Of a stretch of DNA of 64,000 nucleotides, positions 1-8,630 are shown piece by piece (within the stretch, counting starts at the first letter, position 1; each line of letters begins with the position of its first letter). A program made the translations under genes and the position numbers. Origin of the DNA: Marininema halotolerans (GTDB lineage: Bacteria; Bacillota; Bacilli; Thermoactinomycetales; DSM-45169); the NCBI RefSeq assembly GCF_900116235.1, contig NZ_FPAA01000001.1, positions 248,001 to 312,000 on the forward strand, read 5' to 3'. Below the pieces are notes generated by a model. That model worked only from the letters and a program-made list of their open reading frames with translations, did no database searches and had not been told where the DNA came from.

Positions 1-485
1 ATGTCATTGTAAAAGGCATAAGCAAAACCCTCTGGAAGAGGGCCGCAGTCCTCCTGTACCTTCTCTTGTCCAGTCGCTGTTAACGTAGCTAACGTACGGC
101 CATGAAAGGATGCGTAGAAGGTGAGTATTTCTGGCCGAGAAACTCCTTTGACTTGATGTCCCCAACGACGCGCCAATTTGATCGCCGCTTCATTCGCCTC
201 CGCACCACTGTTCGCAAAAAAAGCATTGGCAAGACCCGTCCCACGAAAGAGAGTCGAGGCTACTTCTTTTTGTCCCTGAATGGGAAAGAGGTTAGAGATA
301 TGCCACAGTTTGGAGGCTTGATTAATCAGTGCGTCCTTTACCCGGGGATGGGCGTGCCCAAGGTTACACACTCCAATCCCAGAAGTAAAATCCAGATAGC
401 AACGTCCCTGCTCATCCCAAAGACAAGCCCCTTCCCCTCTGGTGACATGAACTTCACTTTTTTGATAGGTAGGAAATAGCCCCAT
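1..485 (-). CDS. argD: Acetylornithine aminotransferase, 5' part (cut by window edge)
   Basis: Reading the minus strand from an ATG at 485 gives an open frame to base 1 without a stop. It begins MGLFPTYQKSEV and holds class-III aminotransferase signatures (GIGVCNLGHAHP, FFANSGAEANEAAIKLAR, SFHGRTLATLTATGQEK). ArgD converts N-acetylglutamate semialdehyde to N-acetylornithine with PLP in the cytoplasm. Only about 161 N-terminal residues are present; the PLP lysine lies outside the window. A strong GGAGGAG ribosome binding site precedes the ATG. The start overlaps the end of argB by 32 bases, which suggests translational coupling as the last visible gene of argCJBD. The identification rests on these motifs and on position. 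Confidence 0.93.
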   Translation of the reverse strand, partial: MGLFPTYQKSEVHVTRGEGACLWDEQGRCYLDFTSGIGVCNLGHAHPRVKDALINQASKLWHISNLFPIQGQKEVASTLFRGTGLANAFFANSGAEANEAAIKLARRWGHQVKGVSRPEILTFYASFHGRTLATLTATGQEKVQEDCGPLPEGFAYAFYND

Positions 486-1257
486 CTCCTGTCTCCTCCT
501 TCCTGATCCGTGTTCCATGGGCTCCTGTGATCATTTCATCAACGGATCGGGTATTGCTCCCATCCACAATGAACACCTCCTGGGCGGATGCGAGTCCGCT
601 CAATGCAGCCATTACTTTTGGAATCATCCCCCCATGGATCTCTCCATCCTCTATCATCTTGGCAATCCTTGTGGGAGTCAGCTCGGATACTCGCCCCCCT
701 TGCCCATCCAACACCCCCGGCATATCCGTAACTAAGATAAGCCTTTCAGCTTTCATCGCCCCTGCGATAGCAGCCGCGGCACTATCGGCATTGATGTTAA
801 AATGTTGTCCATTGGCATCTGCCCCCAGAGAAGCGATCACTGGCAACCAGTCTTCAGAAAGCAAGGTTTCCAGTAGATGCGGTTCTACCCTCTCCACATT
901 CCCCACCCAACCAAGACGGGGATCTTTCTGACTAGCTTGTAAAAGGGATCCATCTACCCCCGAAATACCAACCGCTTTCGTTCCAGCTTGTTGCAACTGA
1001 CTCACCAGCATTTTATTCACCCGTCCACATAACACCATCTCCACGACTTCCATGCAGGCATCATCCGTCACACGTAGACCTTCTTCAAAATTAGGGGACT
1101 GTCCAAAACGCTTCTGCATTTGATTGATCACTGGCCCGCCTCCATGGACAATCATCGGATACCATCCCTTTTCAATCAGGGAAGCACACGTTAAAAAGAA
1201 GGCAGCATCCAGCTTTTCCAATACACTTCCGCCAATTTTAATCACAACCCGCTTCAT
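454..1257 (-). CDS. argB: Acetylglutamate kinase
   Basis: ArgB phosphorylates N-acetylglutamate, the second step of arginine synthesis. The protein is 267 aa, normal for the amino-acid kinase family, and starts MKRVVIKIGGSVLEK. The glycine-rich motifs KIGGS and VHGGGP bind ATP and substrate, and NINADSAAAAIA and GGMIPKV are typical of the family. A longer frame runs upstream to 1284, but the ATG at 1257 has AGGAGG eight bases before it and avoids overlap with argJ, so it is preferred. It lies 23 bases after argJ and overlaps argD, in one operon. Confidence 0.96.
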   Translation of the reverse strand: MKRVVIKIGGSVLEKLDAAFFLTCASLIEKGWYPMIVHGGGPVINQMQKRFGQSPNFEEGLRVTDDACMEVVEMVLCGRVNKMLVSQLQQAGTKAVGISGVDGSLLQASQKDPRLGWVGNVERVEPHLLETLLSEDWLPVIASLGADANGQHFNINADSAAAAIAGAMKAERLILVTDMPGVLDGQGGRVSELTPTRIAKMIEDGEIHGGMIPKVMAALSGLASAQEVFIVDGSNTRSVDEMITGAHGTRIRKEETGDGAISYLSKK

Positions 1258-1280
1258 TGCTTCTGCCTCCTTCTCCCGAT

Positions 1281-2531
1281 TCATGTACGGTAACTCGCAT
1301 TGATGCGCACATAATCATATGTGAGATCACACCCCCACGCAGTCGCTCTCTCTTTGCCTGCACCAAGATCCACTTTGATTTGAACCACCGACTGTTCTAA
1401 TGCCTTACGAGCCAACTTCTCATCATAGATGGCAGAGGTCCCCCCATCAACAACGACCACATCACCGAGCCACACACGCGTATGGGAGGGGACAACCGTG
1501 GCATCACTATAACCAATTGCAGAAAGAATTCTGCCCCAGTTAGGATCTGCCCCATATACCGCCGTTTTCACCAAACTCGAACCCACAACCGTTTTAGCAG
1601 CTTGCCGGGCCTCTTTTAAGGTGCGTGCCCCCTTTACTTCCACCTCAACTAATCGGGTCGCTCCTTCGCCATCCCTTGCAATCATCCGAGCGAGTTCCTT
1701 TGAGACAAAGGCAAATGCCTGTTGAAAGGTGAGCCAATCCTCATGTTCTGGTGTAAGATTTCGATGGCCCGCCATCCCACTTGCCATGGCAACGACCATA
1801 TCATTTGTGCTGGAATCGCCATCCACTGTAATCATGTTATACGTCTCATCGGTTACCTCTCGAAGCAGGGTTTGTAGTAGGGAAGGTTCAATGACAGCGT
1901 CTGTTGTCATAAAGGCAAGCATGGTTGCCATATTGGGATGAATCATCCCCGACCCCTTGGCAACTCCACTAATGCGTACTTCTTTGCCATCAATAAAGAA
2001 GCGCACTTCAACAACCTTCACCCCTGTATCCGTCGTTAAAATCGACTGGGAAAAAGGATCGCCCCCTTCTTTTCCCAATTGCTCAACCAATGTAGGAACG
2101 GCACGCGTCAGTGGTTCCATAGGAATTCGTTCACCGATAACACCCGTAGAGGCAATTCCAACTCGATATGCTGGTAATCCCATCTCCGTGGCAATCGACT
2201 GTCTCATCTGATAAGCGTCTTGAAGGCCAGGTTCTCCAGTACATGCATTGGCTTTTCCACTGTTAACTAGAATCGCTTGCATATACCCATCGACTTTCAT
2301 ACCATCTTGAGTGACCACCAGTGGTGCCGCTTGAAAGGCATTCGTCGTATAAACCACGGCAGCAGCTGCCGGGACCTCACAATAAATCATGCCAAGGTCT
2401 TTTCGTTTGCGTTTAATCCCCGCATGTAAGCCGGATGCAGTAAAACCTTTAGGGGATGTAATCGTAGGCACCTTCACTTGTGTAAAAGTACTTTTTTTCT
2501 CATGGGGTTCCACCCATGCCATAGAATCCAT
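1281..2531 (-). CDS. argJ: Bifunctional ornithine acetyltransferase / N-acetylglutamate synthase
   Basis: ArgJ moves the acetyl group from N-acetylornithine to glutamate, recycling it; bifunctional forms also use acetyl-CoA. The protein is 416 aa. The self-cleavage site of the family is visible as MATMLAFMTT near residues 201-210, where Thr203 would become the new N-terminal nucleophile after cleavage into alpha and beta chains. Other family motifs are VNSGKANACTG and DGDSSTNDM. A GGAG lies ten bases before the ATG. It sits between argC and argB as in other Bacillales. Whether it is mono- or bifunctional cannot be read from the sequence; Bacillales enzymes of this type are often bifunctional. 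Confidence 0.96.
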   Translation of the reverse strand: MDSMAWVEPHEKKSTFTQVKVPTITSPKGFTASGLHAGIKRKRKDLGMIYCEVPAAAAVVYTTNAFQAAPLVVTQDGMKVDGYMQAILVNSGKANACTGEPGLQDAYQMRQSIATEMGLPAYRVGIASTGVIGERIPMEPLTRAVPTLVEQLGKEGGDPFSQSILTTDTGVKVVEVRFFIDGKEVRISGVAKGSGMIHPNMATMLAFMTTDAVIEPSLLQTLLREVTDETYNMITVDGDSSTNDMVVAMASGMAGHRNLTPEHEDWLTFQQAFAFVSKELARMIARDGEGATRLVEVEVKGARTLKEARQAAKTVVGSSLVKTAVYGADPNWGRILSAIGYSDATVVPSHTRVWLGDVVVVDGGTSAIYDEKLARKALEQSVVQIKVDLGAGKERATAWGCDLTYDYVRINASYRT

Positions 2532-2561
2532 CCGTTCTTATCTCCTCTCCGTCCGTTTCCT

Positions 2562-3593
2562 TTACGGATACAGCGGCAACATTTTTAAGCCCATTGTTTC
2601 TTGCCAACCCATGATGATATTCAGATTTTGTACCGCCTGGCCCGCTGCTCCCTTCATCAAGTTATCAATCGCTACCGCCGTGATGATCATCCCTGTTCGC
2701 TCATCCACTTTGACCTGCAAATCACAAAAATTACTGCCAGTAACGTCCTTTGTACGCGGCCAACGACCTCGCTCACATAAGCGAATAAATGGATGCTCAT
2801 GATAGGTAGTTGCAACGGCTTCCCGCAATTGATGAGTCGTCCATCCCGCTTCTACCGGGGCATAAATCGTCGCAAGAATCCCTCGACTCATTGGCACGAT
2901 TTGTGGCGTAAACGTAACTACGTGGGAAGCACCACCCATCCGCTCAAGATAGTGCTCAATTTCCGGGGTATGTTGATGCTCCGCTACCTTGTATGGGAAA
3001 AGATTTCCCTCTACCTCACTAAAGAGACGATTGGTTTGTAATCCGCGACCGGCGCCAGATACCCCCGATTTTCCGTCGATGATAAGGGGCCCCTTCGCGA
3101 TCGCTCCAGCCTTTGCTAGTGGCAAAAGCCCTAGTAAAGTCGCTGTGGCATAACAACCAGGATTGGTTAGTAAGCGTGCGGTTTTTATTTCCTCTCGATT
3201 CCATTCACTCAACCCATACACCGCTTTGCTTATCCATGAATTCATAGCAGGTTCTTTCCCATACCAAACGCGGTACTCCTCTGGTGTTAACCGAAAATCA
3301 CCCGCTAGATCAATAGCAATCAATCCACGTTCCACAACCTCTGGCAACAGCTGACTGCTCACGCCAGCAGGTGCCGCGAAAAAGACCGCATCCACCCGAG
3401 AGGAAAGTTGTTCTACATCCCATTTTTCCAAGGTCCTATTTATATGAGAAAGGTGTGGATAAACATTCATCAACCCTTCTCCCTCTTGGGAGGAAGAAAT
3501 CAGTGCTTCGATCTCAACATGGGGGTGGTTTTCTAACAACCGGATCAATTCAGCACTGCCATAACCCGATGCCCCAAGTACGGCTACTTTCAT
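2562..3593 (-). CDS. argC: N-acetyl-gamma-glutamyl-phosphate reductase
   Basis: ArgC reduces N-acetylglutamyl phosphate to the semialdehyde with NADPH. The 343-aa product opens with the Rossmann motif MKVAVLGASGYGSAEL and carries the catalytic cysteine in TNPGCYAT (about Cys147). The frame extends five codons further upstream, but the ATG at 3593 has GGAGGAG eight bases before it and fits the family N-terminus, so it is chosen. It is the first gene of argCJBD, with a promoter and ARG-box-like operator directly upstream. Confidence 0.96.
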   Translation of the reverse strand: MKVAVLGASGYGSAELIRLLENHPHVEIEALISSSQEGEGLMNVYPHLSHINRTLEKWDVEQLSSRVDAVFFAAPAGVSSQLLPEVVERGLIAIDLAGDFRLTPEEYRVWYGKEPAMNSWISKAVYGLSEWNREEIKTARLLTNPGCYATATLLGLLPLAKAGAIAKGPLIIDGKSGVSGAGRGLQTNRLFSEVEGNLFPYKVAEHQHTPEIEHYLERMGGASHVVTFTPQIVPMSRGILATIYAPVEAGWTTHQLREAVATTYHEHPFIRLCERGRWPRTKDVTGSNFCDLQVKVDERTGMIITAVAIDNLMKGAAGQAVQNLNIIMGWQETMGLKMLPLYP

Positions 3594-3625
3594 TCTTCTC
3601 TCCTCCAAAAAATCGATTTCGTATG

Positions 3626-3655
3626 ATTATACAACTCAATTAATATTTATTCAAT
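3626..3655 (-). promoter_or_regulatory. argC promoter with overlapping ARG-box-like operator
   Basis: On the minus strand a SigA-type promoter reads TTGAAT (3649-3654), a 17-base spacer and TATAAT (3626-3631). The 18 bases at 3638-3655 match the ArgR/AhrC operator consensus WNTGAATWWWWATTCANW at 17 of 18 positions when read on the plus strand, and they cover the -35 element. Repressor binding there would block RNA polymerase. The overlap is seen directly; arginine-dependent repression by ArgR/AhrC is inference from the family. Confidence 0.75.
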
Positions 3656-3795
3656 GAGAAATTCACCCTTTGTTCAGGGAGTTCTTCCCTGTAATAATTT
3701 TTATAATCATCAATTAATTTTCGACCCGTCGTTATTTATCGCTTATTTTTTTTGCATATCCATATGATTATCATCAATTTATACCCATAAAATAA

Positions 3796-3838
3796 ATCAC
3801 CTTGGTTTGGCATTTTTAATGTGCCCAACCAAGGTGAT
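3796..3838 (-). terminator. Hairpin after the cytochrome c gene
   Basis: Twelve-base perfect arms (ATCACCTTGGTT / AACCAAGGTGAT) enclose a further GGCA/TGCC pairing. It lies 48 bases after the minus-strand cytochrome gene stop and is followed on that strand by an AT-rich TTTATTTTATGG. It also separates that gene from the arg promoter. Confidence 0.7.
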
Positions 3839-3885
3839 TGTCTTAGAGACCCGCTAATTTTCTAGCATTGTGATATTCGTACCGT

Positions 3886-4209
3886 CTATTTTTTTTGGGC
3901 AAGCCATTGAGCAAGCTTCTCCCGATCTTTCGCTTCCAGTTGGTTTTGCGGAGGCATTTGCCCTTGACCATGTTCAATGATCGCAGCGATCTCCTTCGCC
4001 GAATAACGCTCTCCTACTTTACTGATATCGGGACCCATCCCACCCTGCAGTTGTTCCCCGTGACAACTCGAACAATTGTTACTAAATACTTGTTTTGGTG
4101 AAGCGGAAGCTGACGATTGGTTATTTTTGCTTTGCTCTTGATTACACGCCGTTAATGAAACCACTATGAACGCTCCTACTAGCACTGATCTCCACATGGA
4201 ACCTCTCAT
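3886..4209 (-). CDS. Membrane-anchored lipoprotein c-type cytochrome (CccB/c551-like)
   Basis: The 107-aa protein has a lipoprotein signal (hydrophobic VLVGAFIVVS, lipobox LTAC), a Ser/Asn-rich linker and one small cytochrome domain. Haem attaches at CSSCHG, and the axial methionine is probably in GQGQMPPQN. This architecture matches Bacillus cytochrome c551 (CccB), a small electron carrier on the outer face of the membrane that passes electrons to a terminal oxidase. The gene stands alone, with its own downstream hairpin. Two starts are possible: the ATG at 4209 or the fifth codon, which follows GAGAGG; both keep the signal peptide. Confidence 0.9.
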   Translation of the reverse strand: MRGSMWRSVLVGAFIVVSLTACNQEQSKNNQSSASASPKQVFSNNCSSCHGEQLQGGMGPDISKVGERYSAKEIAAIIEHGQGQMPPQNQLEAKDREKLAQWLAQKK

Positions 4210-4536
4210 TTTTTAAAGTTCCCCCAATATCTTGTCAGTTTGTCATTTGATTATACCCTATTTGAGCTTAAACAGAAATTACATAGCGTTCATTGAGAAT
4301 CATAACAAGGAAGCATGTCGCTGCAAATAATTAATAAATACTGATCCTTTATTTTGATAAGGGATAGAGATCAGGCGTGTTGAATAACCTGCATTTGGAG
4401 GTGTACAGGAGGCCAAATCTTCACCAATCCCATTACACCCCAAATTTTTCACAAAAAAAAACGCCGGTCACCTTACCCGACGTTTTCATACCGGCTTCCA
4501 CCGGATGGTGCCTAGATATTCACTAACTACTCTCCA
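4210..4536. other. Intergenic region, no gene seen
   Basis: About 327 bases between the cytochrome start and the next gene's stop. It holds a minus-strand TATAAT near 4249-4254 that could be the cytochrome -10 element (no good -35 seen) and the terminator at 4452-4486. No convincing coding frame is present. Confidence 0.5.
4452..4486 (-). terminator. Intrinsic terminator of the 66-aa membrane protein gene
   Basis: On the minus strand AACG-CGG pairs with CCG-CGTT around a GTAAGGTGA loop, with one bulge in each arm, followed by a run of nine T. Confidence 0.75.
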
Positions 4537-4737
4537 TCAGTCATCCAAAGAAGGTTTCTTTTTCTCCCCTAAGGGAGTGTACGGCTCATCGAAGGCACGT
4601 TGTAATTCATTCACTTCTGCAGATCGCCTTCGAATACTTAATTGACTAACTATGACGCCACCTACCACAACGAATAAAAGAAGGGCCCATAGATAAGTAG
4701 GAACTGTATGGACGACTTCACTCACCATTTTCATCAT
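4537..4737 (-). CDS. Small single-pass membrane protein, function unknown
   Basis: A 66-aa protein that I do not recognise. It has one transmembrane segment (about residues 14-33, core WALLLFVVVGGVIV) followed by a basic RRR cluster and an acidic, proline-containing tail, so the C-terminus is probably cytoplasmic. The ATG at 4737 is chosen because GAGGAGG lies just upstream; a longer frame to 4779 has no better signal. The gene has its own terminator and stands alone between the cytochrome and enoyl-CoA hydratase genes. A signal-anchor protein linked to respiration is possible only from proximity. Confidence 0.75.
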   Translation of the reverse strand: MMKMVSEVVHTVPTYLWALLLFVVVGGVIVSQLSIRRRSAEVNELQRAFDEPYTPLGEKKKPSLDD

Positions 4738-4950
4738 ATCTTCCTCCTCATACCTATCGCGATCGCAACAGGTCAGCAAATGCTTGTCATTCGCCCAGTG
4801 TCATCAAGGGTACGGAGAAAGGTTTTCAGACGCTGTCAAAGGGAGCGAATTTTCCTGTCGAAGCTTCAGCAATTAACGGTCCTTCGAACAATTATTTCCC
4901 GGGAAACGACAAGTTTTACTCCGTGTTCATAACGGGTCGATTTTTCGCAC

Positions 4951-5736
4951 TTAACGGCCTTTAAAAGTGGGTTTACGCTTTTCTAAAAAAGCATCCATAC
5001 CTTCTAGGCGATCCTCTGTATTAAAAACAACGCCAAATTGTGAGGCTTCTAACGATAACCCCACTGAAAGATGTGTCTCTACACCCTGATTGATCGTCTT
5101 TTTAATCGCTGTCATCGAGACTGGGGCCTTTGTCGCTAACAAACTCGCCAATTTCTTCGCTTCTGCCAACAATTGATCCCCTGGAACGACTTTTTGCGCC
5201 AATCCAATACGAAGGGCTTCTTGGGCAGGGATCATTTCCCCTGTTAAACATAGATATTTAGCTGTCGTCTTACCAACCAAACGAGCCAATCGTTGTGTCC
5301 CGCCATATCCAGGTAATACACCCAGATTGATCTCAGGTAGTCCAAACCGAGCATTTTCTGCAGCCAATAAAATGTCTCCACTCATCGCCAGTTCAAACCC
5401 ACCTCCGAGAGCAAACCCATTCACTGCCATAATCACCGGTTTAGCCGAGTCTTCAATGCGAGAGAAGAGTGCCTGTCCACGCTTTGCCAATCGCTCCGCC
5501 TCGGCAGAGGTAGGCACTTCACGTAGTTCCTTAATGTCTGCACCTGCTACAAAGGCCTTTTCGCCTTCACCTGTCAAAATCCAAGCACGAACATCCTCAT
5601 CATTTTCAAGCGTATCCAATACTTCACTCAATTCTTGCAACGTTTCCTGATTAAGGGCATTCATAACCTTTGGACGACGGATGGTGACAAGTGCCCAACC
5701 ACTCTCTTTTTCGACAACAATATTTTTCCATTCCAT
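4951..5736 (-). CDS. Enoyl-CoA hydratase/isomerase (crotonase family)
   Basis: The 261-aa protein is a full-length crotonase. It shows the CoA-binding and oxyanion-hole motifs AFVAGADIKEL and NGFALGGGFELAMSGD, and a glutamate in FGLPEINLGVLPGYGGTQRL at a catalytic position of enoyl-CoA hydratases. It would hydrate 2-enoyl-CoA in fatty-acid or short-chain acid degradation. The gene stands alone, so its pathway (beta-oxidation or a butyryl-CoA-type route) is not fixed by context. GGAGG precedes the ATG. Confidence 0.9.
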   Translation of the reverse strand: MEWKNIVVEKESGWALVTIRRPKVMNALNQETLQELSEVLDTLENDEDVRAWILTGEGEKAFVAGADIKELREVPTSAEAERLAKRGQALFSRIEDSAKPVIMAVNGFALGGGFELAMSGDILLAAENARFGLPEINLGVLPGYGGTQRLARLVGKTTAKYLCLTGEMIPAQEALRIGLAQKVVPGDQLLAEAKKLASLLATKAPVSMTAIKKTINQGVETHLSVGLSLEASQFGVVFNTEDRLEGMDAFLEKRKPTFKGR

Positions 5737-6268
5737 GCATTTTCGCCTCCACTCATGAGATTGACTTGATTTCGCATGTTTTTATGATTCGTCTAAATGA
5801 CCAAGGTTTGTCCAAATTGATCTCTGGTTCTTTCCGCAACAGAACTGGACCCATACAATCGAGGAACGACTCATCTTAGCACTCCCATACATGAAGGCCC
5901 TTGGAAAAATCCGTTGGGTATAGGGATTTACTGGCGAAATCAGTCTCCTGCCCATAATCTCGCTACCTCCACAGCAAAAAAACTCTACGTTCCCTTCACA
6001 ACTCCTGTATCTTCGGCTTTTATAGAGTTACTATGATTCTATCAAATCCAAGTCAGACTTGCGAGAGTAGGAAATACTCTCTTCTCATCGGACGACCGAA
6101 GAAAATGCTTATGACCTGGGATGGAATACAAGAACGGTGGATATCAGATGATATCCACCGTTCTTGTTAAGGCCAAATCACCCTATGTCGACCCAACCCA
6201 ATTTTCATTTTACAATCCACTAGAATAGAAGAGGCGGATCATTGTACGCAATCCTTATTACACTTCCC
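5737..6268. other. Long intergenic region, no gene recognised
   Basis: About 530 bases without a convincing coding frame; the short frames are broken by stops and lack ribosome binding sites. It holds the perfect inverted repeat at 6128-6167. It may be decayed sequence or contain promoters of the enoyl-CoA hydratase gene; nothing more can be supported. Confidence 0.5.
6128..6167 (-). terminator. Long perfect inverted repeat, probable terminator of the CvfC-like gene
   Basis: Nineteen-base perfect arms (ACAAGAACGGTGGATATCA and its complement) with only two bases between them. It lies about 100 bases after the CvfC-like stop. There is no strong T-run on either side, so a terminator role is likely but not certain. 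Confidence 0.5.
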
Positions 6269-7408
6269 TTACCCCTCCGATGATTGATTCCGATTGGTCA
6301 TTTGTCGCCACACGGAACCACTTGCTTCATCGCCTTTTTCAATGCGCTCCAATGCCATTCGTGCTTGCATCGCTACTTCAAACTCCGAATCATTTTGCGC
6401 ATCGCTTAACGCCGAAATGGCTCGGGTATCCCCTGATTCATATAAAAACATGGCTGCACGCCATCGAACTAACCGACTCGGATCACGTAACGCTTCAATC
6501 ATCACAGGTGTCGCTTCGGGGTCACCTAAATCCGATAAGCAGTCTCCTGCTGTTCGGCGAACGGTAACTGACGGATCATGCATGGCCTTCAATAGGAGGG
6601 GAAGCACTTCCTTCTCTTCAATACTTCCCAGATAGGCGACTGCCAAGCGACGAATCGTTGCCTTTTCATCCGACAGTGCTTGGGATAAGACAGGTAAATC
6701 GGAGAGCGTTGGATTCATCTGCTCTAAAGCGGCATAACGCTTTCTCCAATCAGGGTCCTCCATCATCTCTAGTGTGACCGGATAAGAATGCCGCTTCATG
6801 GGTGAGGCATCTCCAGGCCCTTGAGCAAAGGCTTGCTTAATTAATTCTTGCAAACGAGCATCATCATAGGCAGCCGCAATCTCTTGTACGGCTTCATTTC
6901 CTACTTCATCCCACTCTCCATATCGGACACCACGCTCTTCCCACTTACGTTCCATCACCATATTCGCTGAAGCAGATTGCGCTTCCATTACGGCTTTAGC
7001 AAACCGTTCCGGAAGAGAGTACCGCTTCTCCTCACCAAAGGAGACCAATTTTAATTGAATAGGGAGACCGCGAAAGGTTTGTAAAAACACTTTCACTTCA
7101 CCAAAGGCTTCCTCAGTGGAAGAAGATGTTCCTTCTTCAGAGGATTTTGCCGATGACTTCTCCCCAAAAATTTCTCGTACTTGTGGGAGAATTTGTTGCC
7201 ACTCCACTTTTGGATCCCGATCGATCGCTAAGAAATCTGCCACGTGAAAAATACTTTTCACACCTTGAATCGCAAGAATATGCTTCACATACTCCGGAGC
7301 ATCCTCACTGCGATCAACCGTATAAGTCGCTCCTTTTGATACCTTTTGGTCCAAATTCACTTTCATGGAGTGAGGACTTGGTGTAGGCTCAATCGACTTA
7401 ATTTGCAA
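6269..7408 (-). CDS. CvfC-like protein: Nfu-type N-terminal domain plus HEAT repeats
   Basis: The 379-aa protein has two parts. Residues about 1-90 resemble the N-terminal domain of Nfu/NifU iron-sulfur scaffold proteins (AIQGVKSIFHVADFLAIDRDPKVEW) but without the CxxC domain. Residues about 200-365 form HEAT-like repeats (RRLAVAYLGSIEEKEVLPLL, VRRTAGDCLSDLGDP, VRWRAAMFLYESGD). This layout matches the conserved virulence factor C family (S. aureus CvfC, B. subtilis YpgR), whose molecular role is unclear; an adaptor function is inference. The start is TTG at 7408, supported by GGAGG eight bases upstream. It diverges from the DUF1963 gene. Confidence 0.8.
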   Translation of the reverse strand: MQIKSIEPTPSPHSMKVNLDQKVSKGATYTVDRSEDAPEYVKHILAIQGVKSIFHVADFLAIDRDPKVEWQQILPQVREIFGEKSSAKSSEEGTSSSTEEAFGEVKVFLQTFRGLPIQLKLVSFGEEKRYSLPERFAKAVMEAQSASANMVMERKWEERGVRYGEWDEVGNEAVQEIAAAYDDARLQELIKQAFAQGPGDASPMKRHSYPVTLEMMEDPDWRKRYAALEQMNPTLSDLPVLSQALSDEKATIRRLAVAYLGSIEEKEVLPLLLKAMHDPSVTVRRTAGDCLSDLGDPEATPVMIEALRDPSRLVRWRAAMFLYESGDTRAISALSDAQNDSEFEVAMQARMALERIEKGDEASGSVWRQMTNRNQSSEG

Positions 7409-7617
7409 ACATTATCCCTCCCAATCCTTCCACACGAATCATGGGTACATGGTTCCTTCTACCCATTTTTAGATACCTGGATCTTAACACAAAAGTATAC
7501 CTGCTTTCACCTCTGTAACCCTCCCTGGAGAGACTCCCCCTTTTCAGGTAAAATAGAGACAGCGACTTCTAGGATGTGGGTCAAGCGTTAAGATGATGAG
7601 AAGGGAGCGATGGTTCA

Positions 7618-8403
7618 ATGTCCCAACCTATAGAAAATAAGATTCGTCATGTATTAACTGAAAGTGGTTTGGAAGAGATGGAAGAGGAGATTCTTTCCAC
7701 GCTCATCCCTTATCTTCAAATACAACCAGGAGCGGAAGAGGAGGATCTGCCTATCGGCACATCTAAATTTGGCGGATACCCCGACTTGCCGATGGATGAA
7801 CGGTATCCAGAAGTACCTGGTCGCATGCTCAGTTTCCTTGCCCAGTACAATCTTGAGGAACTTGCTGCAACTGGCACGGTGAGCTCCCTTCCCAAAAGGG
7901 GGATGCTCTACTTTTTTATTTCCTTGGATGATATCCATCGCCCAACACCACCTTCACCTGATGCCTGGGTTGTCTTTTATCGGGAAGCGATGGGAGCAGA
8001 CCTCCGACCGGCGCTCCTTCCCGATGAAATGTCCCGGGAGTTATTAATTCCGGAGCGATCGATCACGTTTTCACTGGAAAAACAACTGCCTGATGTGGAA
8101 GCATCAACCGATATGAATGAGCTATATTTCCATCTAATGGATCAACTCTATGATCTTGAAGAACGAGAGGATGGGGACCACCAAGCCTTTGGCCAACCCC
8201 TGGAGATATCCGGTAATGTTATTCAGGAATGCTCTCAGCATTCAGGTATTCCAACCGATGATTGGGTATTACTTCTCCAAGTAGACACGAGCCTTCTTGA
8301 GCATGAGGGGACAGGGTTGGGAATGCTCTACTTTTGCATTCCCCAAGAAGATCTATTCACTCACCGCTTTAACCGCACTTGGTTTGTGGCACAACATCAT
8401 TAA
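7618..8403 (+). CDS. DUF1963 (YwqG-like) protein
   Basis: The 261-aa cytoplasmic protein belongs to the DUF1963/YwqG family. Family motifs are SKFGGYPDLP, LSFLAQYNL, RGMLYFFISLDD, the late WVLLLQVD and LGMLYFCIPQEDL. The family has no established biochemical function, though members often occur with toxin-immunity or stress genes. The protein is rich in acidic residues and has no signal peptide. The ATG follows a GGGAG-containing leader. It is one of few plus-strand genes here and has its own terminator. Confidence 0.85.
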   Translation: MSQPIENKIRHVLTESGLEEMEEEILSTLIPYLQIQPGAEEEDLPIGTSKFGGYPDLPMDERYPEVPGRMLSFLAQYNLEELAATGTVSSLPKRGMLYFFISLDDIHRPTPPSPDAWVVFYREAMGADLRPALLPDEMSRELLIPERSITFSLEKQLPDVEASTDMNELYFHLMDQLYDLEEREDGDHQAFGQPLEISGNVIQECSQHSGIPTDDWVLLLQVDTSLLEHEGTGLGMLYFCIPQEDLFTHRFNRTWFVAQHH

Positions 8404-8418
8404 ATTTGACTCCAATCC

Positions 8419-8465
8419 AAATAACCACACGAACAAGTACTCCATATTGATACGTGTGGTTATTT
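8419..8465 (+). terminator. Terminator after the DUF1963 gene
   Basis: Thirteen-base perfect arms (AAATAACCACACG / CGTGTGGTTATTT) around a 21-base loop, 16 bases after the stop codon. The arms end in TTATTT on both strands, so it may work in both directions. Confidence 0.75.
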
Positions 8466-8630
8466 CTTGTATTTAAATTCCGAGGACCTTTCCGTGTACG
8501 AGTCAACCACTGGCTGTCAATGTAGAGGACGTTAATGATGAACGATTCATCTACGTAAAGGGAAATCAATCGCTAATAAGCCGTTTATCCACTCTTCGCA
8601 CATTCCGATTCTTAATGAATCCTATGTAAG

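Noticed and set aside
1-30. Possible frameshift in argD at the window edge
   Set aside because: Recounting the A-run (four bases) restores the normal frame with FYND; the frame is open to the edge.
454-931. Plus-strand frames opposite argB and argJ
   Set aside because: They are shadows of strongly identified genes, with no ribosome binding sites.
5737-6000. Possible transposase remnant
   Set aside because: Three-frame reading on both strands gave no transposase motif or terminal repeats.
8369-8569. 66-aa minus-strand frame across the DUF1963 gene end
   Set aside because: It runs through the terminator hairpin and into the DUF1963 coding end; no signals.
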